Positions 46,578 through 54,442 of a stretch of DNA of 64,000 bases are shown in pieces (the stretch's first letter is position 1; each line of letters begins with the position of its first letter). A program made the translations under genes and the position numbers. Origin of the DNA: Paulinella micropora (lineage: Eukaryota > Cercozoa > Imbricatea > Euglyphida); the NCBI GenBank assembly GCA_009731375.1, contig BJOX01000134.1, positions 687,928 to 751,927 of the forward strand, written 5' to 3'. The notes beneath the pieces were generated by a model. It was not told where the DNA came from. It was given only the letters and a program-made list of their open reading frames with translations, and did not search any database.

Positions 46578-47402
46578 ATGGAAAAAATTAACGATATACG
46601 AGTTAGACCAGTCAAGCAAAACGGAGATGGAGACAAGTTGGCAAAAGGATGTAAGTTATTTGATGAGCCGTACGCCAATATTTTTCTTCTCGCTCGCAAG
46701 AAGAGCGGCAAGACGACCGCGCTGTTTGAAATCCTGAAACGAACGACCGACAAAAAGACCCGCATTGTTATTATCGCCAGCACGATACACAAGGACCACA
46801 TCTACAAAGAAATGGTTAAGCACTTTAAGAAGAAGGGAAACCCGATGGCTATATACACATATTTGAAAACGGACGGCTACAGTGTAATCGATTACGAGTT
46901 AGACAAGCTCAACAAGCCGGACGAGGAGCAAGAAGAAGGAGAGATTGTACAGGACGGTAAAGAGGAAGTAGAAAAGCCGAAGTTTTTATATTTCGGAAAA
47001 GAGGAAAAGAAAAAGGATGGAGAAGATAAGCCCCCGAGGCCGTCTAAGTATCAAACTCCCGAAGTCGTGTTTGTTCTTGATGACCTCGGCTCAGGCTTGA
47101 GGGATAAGTCCGTGAGCGACCTGTTGAAGAAAAACCGCCACTACAAGTCAAAGGTGATTATGAGCTCGCAGTATCTGAACGACCTGCGACCTGAGGCAAT
47201 TAAACAGCTAGACTACCTTCTTATTTTTCCAGGACAGAGTGTAGATAAAATAGAACTCGTGTATAAACATCTGGACCTCGGCTACGACCTCGACTACTTC
47301 ATTGAAAAATATCACGAGGCGACGAAAGAGAGGTTTAACTTTTTGTATGTTGATGCGGTATCGGACGAACTGAGGCGAAATTTCAATAAACGATTTTTGT
47401 AA
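46578..47402 (+). CDS. A32/FtsK-HerA-type DNA-packaging ATPase
   Basis: 274 residues from ATG 46578, intact. It has a Walker A-like P-loop (LLARKKSGKTTALFEIL), Walker B VVFVLDDLG and a following SSQYLNDL sensor-like motif. These are the hallmarks of the genome-packaging ATPase shared by Polintons, virophages and large DNA viruses. It pumps the linear genome into the preformed capsid. An acidic/lysine-rich insert (residues ~105-155) separates the two Walker motifs. It is one of the best-preserved genes of the provirus. Confidence 0.9.
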   Translation: MEKINDIRVRPVKQNGDGDKLAKGCKLFDEPYANIFLLARKKSGKTTALFEILKRTTDKKTRIVIIASTIHKDHIYKEMVKHFKKKGNPMAIYTYLKTDGYSVIDYELDKLNKPDEEQEEGEIVQDGKEEVEKPKFLYFGKEEKKKDGEDKPPRPSKYQTPEVVFVLDDLGSGLRDKSVSDLLKKNRHYKSKVIMSSQYLNDLRPEAIKQLDYLLIFPGQSVDKIELVYKHLDLGYDLDYFIEKYHEATKERFNFLYVDAVSDELRRNFNKRFL

Positions 47403-47435
47403 TTTATTATTAATTATTTTTTTTCATATATTATA

Positions 47436-47757
47436 ATGGTCGTGAAAACAACAAGGGTTCAAGTCATTCCAACAGTCGGAAAAATAACAAGAAACTCAAG
47501 CACAATGGCGGGCGGAAAAAAGAAAACTGGTCGCAAGAAACAAAAGGGTTCTGGGCAGAAGGGAGGTAAAATAAACTGGGAAAAGGTCGGCAATACATTT
47601 AGGAATATTAATAACTATTTGAAAAAGGACAAAAACAATCTCTCGCTTCGCTGGAGCTTTGGATAGAGTTGGCGTTCCTTATGCTGGCAAAGTTCAAAAG
47701 GTTGCGAGCGATATGGGATACGGTAAGCAACGAGGCCGTGGAGCACTTAAATTTTAG
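47436..47757 (+). CDS. Small basic virion-type protein, frameshifted
   Basis: The first frame (47436-47666) reads a very basic N-terminus (GGKKKTGRKKQKGSGQKGGK) and then NWEKVGNTFRNINNYLKK. A +1 shift near 47625-47630 opens a second frame ending at 47757 with a well-formed tail (DRVGVPYAGKVQKVASDMG). Together ~107 residues. Similar Lys/Gly-rich proteins with a GYG-type C-terminus are minor core or capsid proteins in adenovirus-like systems; I infer a DNA-binding core or membrane-acting virion role. Confidence 0.6.
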
Positions 47758-47812
47758 TAGGGGCCTGCTCCCCCTACAACCCCGCGATGGGTTCAAAAGG
47801 GCTTGCCCTTTT
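47757..47812. terminator. Two hairpins after the basic protein gene
   Basis: gtagggg-cctgct-cccctac (47757-47777) overlaps the stop codon, and aaaagggcttgccctttt (47795-47812) follows. Both are related to the cassettes at 41.3, 45.8 and 54.4 kb. Confidence 0.6.
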
Positions 47813-47856
47813 AAATATTAAACTAAATTTTCTATTATTTTTTTACATTAATATAC

Positions 47857-49523
47857 ATGAAGACGAGAAAGAAACTTAAACAACGACCGCCGAGGATATA
47901 CAGAACGAAGGATGGTCGGCCATATATCAAAGTAAAAGGCAAACGAGCATATCTAAACTTTGGAAAGAAAACAAATGACTTATCAACGCTTCAAATTGTT
48001 AAGCTATTTATGAAATATTTAGGCAGGCCGAAGAGGGAGAAAACAAAGAAGGAAGATTTACGAAAGTTTTTTAAAGCCTGTCGGAGATTGAACAGAACAC
48101 AAGAACCGCAATTCAAGACCACTTAGACAAACTTAAACAAGAAAAGTATGAAGGTATTGAGGCTATTGATAAAAAGGAAAAGTCAGCACGAGAAGAAGCA
48201 GAAGCGGAGAAGAAAAGGCAGGAAAGAAAAGACATAGCCGATGCTAAGGAAAGAAAAGAGGTGTTGGACAGGGAACATAAAAGAGAACTGGCGGAGTCTA
48301 AAGAAAGACGGGAAGAAAAGAACCGTGAACTCAGGAAAGAGCAACGACTTATTAAGGAATTACTAACAGAGCGGAGAACTAAGCAAGGACTATTATCAGC
48401 ACCTGCCGAAGAAAAAACGCCAAAAAAACACGCTCCAAAATCATCTCCAAGCGGAATAACCGATATAACTGATGAAGTAAACAAGCAAGCAAAAGATTTG
48501 AAAGACGAAAAGAGAAAAAGAATCATTGACGCTATGTTTACAGAGGGTATGAGATTACAACGAAAAAATACTGGAAAACCTAAACATAACGCCATAGTAT
48601 CCAGTCTCATAAAAGCAGGCATCGATATTAAAATTGTAAAACCAAAAGGTAAGAAGAGAAATTATTCAGAGACATTGAAACAATGGTTGTACACTCAAAA
48701 ATTTACAGAAAAAATAACTTCTCCTGAGGATGGATGGGACACACTAGATAAACTTCTAAAAGAAAAGAAAACACCCCAGACAAAACAACCACCAACCACA
48801 CCACAGACACAACAACCAACCCCTAATTCACCCGAGGCTAAACAGCTAATATTTGAGTTGACACAGGGACAAGCACCCGCGCCAACAGATACACAAGCAC
48901 CACCCCCAGACACACCACCCCCAGACCAACAACAAGAAGATACACAACCACCACCCTTAGAAAACGACACTCCGCAAGATGGAACAGCAGGGGCAGGCCC
49001 CCGCACCCCCGGGGTTGTAGGGGCAGGAGGACCCTACGGCTTAATGACGCACGAGATAAATGAGATTATGAAAAAACATAAGTGGTTTCTCGGCACAGTT
49101 CCCAGCGACCAGCTCAACACTTTGAACCCAGGAAGCAGAAAGCGATACGGCTTCATAATGAACTTAGACCGCCATGATCAAGGAGGCTCGCCCTGGATAG
49201 CAGTTTGGATTTCTTTGAATGGAGACAGAGCTGTTGAAGTTTATGACCCGCTAGCAGAATATGAGCCGACTGAACTTTTCCAGCAACAAATGAAACAGCT
49301 GTTAGATAAAAGCCGTCCTGATAGTTATTTATTAATGAAGGTTAATCAAGTTAAACAACAGAGCGACACCTCTGATACCTGCGGATGGCACTCAATGCGG
49401 TTTCTTTTAGAGCGGGCAAAAGGAACCCGTTTTAAATTTGCTAGCGGATGGACTGATTTGAAGGAGAAGGAGGCGGAGGAATTGAAATCACAGAACGGCT
49501 ACGGTTTTGATACATTTATTTGA
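47857..49523 (+). CDS. Adenain-like maturation protease with long N-terminal region, frameshifted
   Basis: The N-terminal frame 47857-48126 (DGRPYIKVKGKRAYLNFGKK) shifts by one base between 48075 and 48126 into the frame that ends at 49523. A Lys/Glu-rich helical region follows, then a Pro/Gln-rich linker and the protease domain (residues from about 49040): NLDRHDQGGSPWIAVW (catalytic His), VYDPLAEY (Asp) and SDTCGWHSMRFLLERA (Cys). This His-Asp-Cys order is that of adenovirus-type cysteine proteases (C5/Ulp1 fold), which cleave capsid and core precursors. Joined length ~555 codons, far longer than the ~200 of adenain because of the N-terminal extension. The linker contains a GC-rich hairpin related to the intergenic cassettes (48990-49031). 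Confidence 0.85.
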
Positions 49524-49542
49524 TATTTTTTAATATATAGCG

Positions 49543-50358
49543 ATGGAATACAAAGGTGGGAGAAGTTCGGGTATCTATTACATAAACAGTAAAAATAGGA
49601 TAAACGGCACAGACAGCGACTTTACACACTCTTTAGATTTAAGAGGGCTGGACAGCCCGACACATTGTAAAATTTTACATATCTATGTTCCGAAGTCGTA
49701 TTACTCTGTGGCAAGTCCTTACAACACTTTTACTCTGGGTGAGAACGGCAACGAGGCGCTCATTACGATACCCGAGGGCAACTACACGATGAACAACTTA
49801 AAAAATAAGCTAGCCGAGGTGCTAACCGCAGAAAGCCCCAACGACTACACATACACAATAACAAGCAACAACACAAACACCGACCCAGAAGACGGCAAGT
49901 TATTATTTACCGTGGCAAACAATCCCATTAACATTCAACCGCGGTTTGTATTTGATGATGAAACTCGCATCCACGAAATTATGGGGTTTGAGCGGTCTTC
50001 TACTTACTTTTTTGTCAATAATAACTTAAGGTCGTCAAATGTCATAATATTGACGGGTGAAAAAACATTGTATCTACAGTCGGATTTAGTAGGTGAAGGC
50101 GATAACCACGTGCTTCAAGAGATATACACGGCTAATGAAATCCCGTTCGGTTCTGTTATCTACGATGGAAGCGGGTCGGAGTATGGCAAAAGACTGTCTA
50201 CTAATTCTAACAATGTATTTAGGTTTTACTTGACTGACGAAAACGACCAACCAATAAACCTAAACGGGCTCGGTATTGTAATGACATTGTTAATTTATCG
50301 TGAGACGAATTATTTTGATTTATTTAATTCATTTTTTAATTTGTTGAAATCTCGGTAA
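49543..50358 (+). CDS. Penton-type minor capsid protein
   Basis: 271 residues from ATG 49543, intact, 20 bp after the protease. The opening GIYYINSKNRINGTDSDFTH is typical of Polinton/PLV single jelly-roll penton proteins, which start with an N-terminal arm of the form I-D/N-S-x-x-R followed by SDF. The rest is beta-rich (YTMNNLKNKLAEVLTAE helix, then strands). It forms the pentameric vertices and precedes the major capsid gene, the usual Polinton order. Confidence 0.85.
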   Translation: MEYKGGRSSGIYYINSKNRINGTDSDFTHSLDLRGLDSPTHCKILHIYVPKSYYSVASPYNTFTLGENGNEALITIPEGNYTMNNLKNKLAEVLTAESPNDYTYTITSNNTNTDPEDGKLLFTVANNPINIQPRFVFDDETRIHEIMGFERSSTYFFVNNNLRSSNVIILTGEKTLYLQSDLVGEGDNHVLQEIYTANEIPFGSVIYDGSGSEYGKRLSTNSNNVFRFYLTDENDQPINLNGLGIVMTLLIYRETNYFDLFNSFFNLLKSR

Positions 50359-50433
50359 TTTTATAATTATTTATTTTTTATCTATAAGATATAGTGTCGT
50401 CAATTTACAAACTACAAAACTGAAAAAAGAAAA

Positions 50434-51940
50434 ATGCCAGTCCAATACGGAGGAGAACTAGTCCATCAGGCTAAGGAACTGCACAGGCAAGTATGAGTTG
50501 AATAAGCTTACTAGCCGTGAAGGTGCTGCTGATATCACACTTACCACCGCAGGCGGTATTGAAAGCACATTTGAAATTCCTACCCGCCCTTTGAACTTGG
50601 CGAGGTCTGTGTTGAAATTTACTTACACTCCGACTGCTGCGGGTGGTGCGAACAGATACAATCGTATCTATATGGATTGTCTGTCTATGATTAAAACTAT
50701 TGAACTGCGAAGCCGAAGCGGGCAGTATTTGTGTAATCTTCAACACGTAGGCAACTATACTAAGATAGTGTGGAAGCCTGAGATTAGTTATGAAAAATTT
50801 AAGGCACTTGAGAACCACGGCGACTATAATACCGCTGTTGAAGGTAAGACTGGCTCTGGTGCCATGCTTCAAAAGTGTAATGCTGGAAAGATTGTTGTAG
50901 GAAGTAGAGTAGAAAGAAAAGCAATCGATGATGCGGCCAATACTGCCGATGTAAAAGCAGCAGTTCAAGGATATTACAAAGTGCCGAGTGTGAATGCTCG
51001 TCGCCACAACGACACCGCTCTCGCTGATAACACTGCTGGAACCTATAGCCTTGTTAATGTCGATTATGATGAGGCTAAGTATTTTGAAGGTGGAACTGAT
51101 AATGCTGCAGACCCCGTTATCGCCGTTAAACTTCCTTTGGGTATGTTGTTTGGAACGATTTTTGAACTTGACAAGACTATCGGATTTAATGAAATTTTGG
51201 ATATGCGGATTGTGTGGGCTGAAACTCCACGAACTTCATTCTACGGCACTGATGCTATCAGTATTTCTACTGGTGCGGCACTTACTGCTACAAATGCCAC
51301 TATTTCCGGCTTGAATTTGTTCCTTGCTGTTGAGACCGACCCGAATGTTATTGTGGGTGTCCAACAAAAAATTGCTGGTGAGGGCTTCCCATTCAAAATT
51401 GAGTATCCCATTGCTTGGAAGCAGGCACTTAATGGAGAAAACCAAAACTTTGTCGTTAAGATGAACCGCTCGCAGGGTGAAAGAATTCGTCGTATCTACA
51501 CATCAGTCTTCAATAGCACTGAAAACAAAAATACATCTTACGATAACGACAACAGAACTGATGGGGCCGCCGCGCCAAATACTGCCGCAAAGAAGGTTAA
51601 GACATATTACACCACTCTTGACGGAACTCGTCTCCAGCAGTTTGATGTTAAAACATTAGAAAACGAAGACTATATGCTTCTTAAGGATAAGCTGAAGGGT
51701 AGTGCTATTTTGAATTCAAATGTGTATCATTACAACTGGTTCCACGTTGATACCTTTGATAACAATCGCCCACTGTGGGATAAGGATACTGACGGCTATG
51801 AGGTGAGCGGTCTAAGCCTTGACACTGAAAGACGATATGAATTTGTTGCGACTACTCCCAATGCTATCCAAAACCATTACACTTATGCCATTCTTCAACG
51901 AAGTGTGCTTGTGAAGGGTATTGAAATTCTGATGTCTTAA
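50434..51940 (+). CDS. Major capsid protein (double jelly-roll), N-terminus frameshifted
   Basis: ATG 50434 reads MPVQYGGELVHQAKEL. One extra base between 50462 and 50497 shifts it into the main frame, which is open to 51940. Total ~500 residues, the usual size for Polinton and PLV capsid proteins. The N-terminal part (TREGAADIT-like, STFEIPTRPLNLARSVLKF) and the end (ERRYEFVATTPNA ... YAILQRSVLVKGIEIL) follow the family pattern, with two beta-barrel halves of about equal length. Trimers build the icosahedral shell. A start at the internal TTG (50498) is unlikely because the upstream ATG peptide matches the conserved N-terminus style. Confidence 0.85.
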
Positions 51941-52011
51941 CCCCCGCCAGAGATGTAAGAGGTAATTATTAATTTTTGAGAGTTAATTTATTTTTTTAAT
52001 ACAATATAGGA

Positions 52012-52291
52012 ATGTCTCACCAGAGAAATTTGATAGCACAAAATCCTGGCGGAGACTTCGTAAATGTCAAAGTCGGGTATGACGGACACATTGAAACAAA
52101 TAATATGAAAACCGCCTTTGGTGAATCCCTAACCAGTTCATTAACGCCAGTATTACAGGAAATCTTTCCCTACACAGTTAATACACGGATATGGGCATTA
52201 ACTCAAACTGATGCCAAAGTAGCATTTAATGCGAATATGGCTGAACTTAAAACAGAAGCAAAAGCTACCGCCAATGCCATTATGGAAAGCA

Positions 52292-52328
<37 letters not shown>

Positions 52329-53280
52329 CAGGTATGGGGGTCCTGTGTCGCTTCACTGCCTTATGGACGACAGACGAAACAAAAGATTATGCCTCTGTTA
52401 TTGGAATTGGAGATACCGCATTACAAAATGGTTTCTATTTTTATAAAAGCAAAGATGCTGGTATGAATATTCTACATTGTAAGGGAGGAACTCCTACCTT
52501 AGTTCAACAAGCGGTCTGGAATGACCCGTGTAATGGAACAGGAGATATGCCTAACCTGGTATGGTCAAATGGAAATGTGTTTCAAATTCAATTCCAGTAT
52601 TTAGGCTTTGGTGCTATTAAGTTTTCAATTGAGAATCCAACAACGGGCGAATTCCAGCTTGTCCATATGATTAAGTATGCGAATGCCAACACAGGTGTCA
52701 GTCTGCGGAATACAACTCTACCATTTGTAGCACGTATCTACAATGTCAATCAATTAAATGGAATATAATTTTGAAAACGGCGAGTTGTAGTATGTTTATT
52801 GAGGGACCTAACACTATTAATTCAAGCATATCAAACGAGGCGGAAGGAAGTGAGCCGGCGAGCACTACTGAAAGCCCAATTCTCAGCATAAAAAATAAAA
52901 CACTTTTTGATGCTGGTGCGACAAATTATTCAATTGTTTACCCAACTCTTGTGAGTATATCGAACGAGGACGCTAAAGTTAACATAGTGAGAATTGTAAA
53001 AACGACTGGAGCACTTACGGGTGAGAACTTTGCTGATATTGATTCTAAAACTTCAATCGTATCAAAGGACATCGCTGCGACTGCTATCGGTGGTGCCACT
53101 ATAACAGCTGTCATTCTTAAACTTTTTGTTAATGCTACTTCTAGCCAACTTAGTGACCTGCGAACTTACGACATACAACTAGCTCCTGGAGAAAATCTAA
53201 CATTTTTACAAAAGTCTGTATCGACTGTTAATAATGGAAGCAATGTGAGTGTCATAGTTAATTTCTTAGAAGATCATTGA
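52012..53280 (+). CDS. Second fibre/receptor-type protein, broken into three frames
   Basis: Successive frames 52012-52326, about 52229-52768 and 52771-53280 follow each other without a gap. The first ends in a (TA)n tract (52295-52325) encoding alternating Ile-Tyr; the second continues with CRFTALWTTDETKDYASVIG and HMIKYANANTGVSLRNTTLPF; the third starts SMFIEGPNTI and ends in a beta-rich Asn/Ser/Val domain. The middle YANANT module resembles one I recall in surface proteins of algal viruses and PLVs. At least two lesions separate the frames. Position after the capsid gene supports a virion-surface role; exact function unknown. Confidence 0.65.
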
Positions 53281-53301
53281 AGCAAAAAAAATACAAAGAC
53301 T

Positions 53302-53577
53302 TTACAAATACTTTTTCAATTCATCTTTATTTCGGCACCACGGCTGACGGACTAACCATTCAATATATGGCTTATCAATCTTTGCGATGTCTTCTATTTT
53401 TTTTCCGCGGTATTTACCGACATGAAACACGTCTTTCGGTTGAGATGCTTTTCTTTCTTCAATAGCTTGAATTTCTTCGTGGATTATCTTTTGAACATCG
53501 GCAAGAGAAAACGATTTCTTTTCGCTTTCAATTGAAAGTTTTTCAAATTTCTCGCACAGTCTTGTGAGGGTGGTCAT
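53302..53577 (-). CDS. DUF3820/exonuclease X C-terminal-like protein
   Basis: 91 residues from ATG 53577. The C-terminal half, FHVGKYRGKKIEDIAKIDKP followed by YIEWLVRQ, matches the G-K-x-x-G-K...YIxWL pattern of small DUF3820-type domains, also seen at the end of ExoX-like nucleases. The N-terminal half is helical. There are no nuclease catalytic residues, so it is more likely a DNA-binding or accessory protein. It is convergent with the preceding fibre-like gene (21 bp between stops). Confidence 0.65.
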   Translation of the reverse strand: MTTLTRLCEKFEKLSIESEKKSFSLADVQKIIHEEIQAIEERKASQPKDVFHVGKYRGKKIEDIAKIDKPYIEWLVRQPWCRNKDELKKYL

Positions 53578-53682
53578 AGTAGGGTTGTATATATAGGGTA
53601 ATATAAAAAAATAAAAAATAAATAATTAATATAGGAAGCTTNNNNNNNNNNATAAATAATTAATATACTAGGAAGCTTTGCA
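53578..53682. other. Divergent promoter region interrupted by a 10-N gap
   Basis: The sequence on both sides of the gap (53642-53651) is nearly the same: ataaataattaatat followed by aggaagctt. The contigs therefore probably overlap and the gap is artificial. A TTAATATA motif precedes the lipase start. Confidence 0.6.
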
Positions 53683-54369
53683 ATGTCTGAATGGATACAG
53701 TTCGTAAAGGCTTACTCTGCTAAGCATAACATAAGCTATGGTGAAGCTTTGAAAAAGGCGAGCAAAGAATATAAGAAACAGAAGGGAGGTAGTGCTGAGT
53801 TATCAGAGGACGTCTATTTGGCTTCGTCGGAGAGAAAAGGAGCGGACGGATGGAAACCAGTCGCTAGCAAAGAAAAGTCAACGGTGTATGAAAAAGATGG
53901 CAAAGCGATTGTAGCATTTAGAGGTTCGGTAGATAGAAGGGATCTATTAACCGATGTCGCATTAGTAAAGGGAGTATTGAAAAGAACACCGAGATATAAA
54001 GAAGAGCAGAAGCTGGTTAATGAAGTCATAAAGAAATATGGTAAGGATAATGTAGAGCTGACGGGTCATTCGTTAGGTGGTACAATAGCAAAAGATTTAA
54101 GCCGACAGACTGGAGTAAGGGCGACCACATACAACAAAGGCAGTAGCACGAGAGACCTCATTGAAGGAGTGATAGATCGAGTAGCCGTTAAAGTAAATCC
54201 AAAAGGTAAAAGGGCAAAGACGGCGAAGCTAACCACGAACTACCGAACTAAATACGACCCTGTGTCGTTGTTAGGAGCGACTGCTGTAAATACTAAGTTA
54301 GTTAAACCGACAAAAGAAATACATACAATCAGGAGCTTTAAGGGTAAAGGCAAAAAGGCAAAAAAATAA
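53683..54369 (+). CDS. Lipase (class 3, alpha/beta hydrolase)
   Basis: 228 residues from ATG 53683, intact. The N-terminus SEWIQFVKAYSAKHNISYGE with a following EALKKASKEYKKQKGG is a motif I associate with virion proteins of Polinton-like and large DNA viruses. Residues ~45-190 form a class 3 lipase: STVYEKDGKAIVAFRGS (oxyanion strand), the nucleophile elbow ELTGHSLGGTIAKDLS (Ser), and a later KYDPVSLLG that could supply the Asp. The tail is basic (KGKGKKAKK). It would hydrolyse membrane lipids, plausibly during entry or exit like the phospholipase of parvovirus capsids; that role is inference. Confidence 0.8.
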   Translation: MSEWIQFVKAYSAKHNISYGEALKKASKEYKKQKGGSAELSEDVYLASSERKGADGWKPVASKEKSTVYEKDGKAIVAFRGSVDRRDLLTDVALVKGVLKRTPRYKEEQKLVNEVIKKYGKDNVELTGHSLGGTIAKDLSRQTGVRATTYNKGSSTRDLIEGVIDRVAVKVNPKGKRAKTAKLTTNYRTKYDPVSLLGATAVNTKLVKPTKEIHTIRSFKGKGKKAKK

Positions 54370-54387
54370 ATAATCTTTTTATCATTA

Positions 54388-54440
54388 GAAAGGGGAAACC
54401 CCTTTCAAACCCCCTTGGGGTTGTAGGGGCTTGCCCCTAC
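54388..54440. terminator. Hairpin cassette between convergent lipase and polymerase genes
   Basis: GAAAGGGGAAACCCCTTTC (54388-54406), aacccccttggggtt (54408-54422) and GTAGGGGCTTGCCCCTAC (54423-54440). The outer two are identical to the pair at 45766-45820. Being palindromic they could end transcripts from both sides. Confidence 0.65.
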
Positions 54441-54442
54441 AT

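Noticed and set aside
47608-47796. Minus-strand ORF across the basic-protein gene
   Set aside because: It is antisense to the shifted C-terminal frame and has no coherent composition.
48060-48126. Programmed -1 frameshift in the protease gene at the T6 run
   Set aside because: The zero-frame codons around the T run do not form a canonical X XXY YYZ slippery heptamer, and single-base lesions are common across the provirus, so an indel is the simpler reading.
51994-52011. Shine-Dalgarno-type ribosome binding sites in the provirus
   Set aside because: No consistent purine-rich motif is found at start codons. A eukaryotic host and AT-rich promoter-like motifs fit better.
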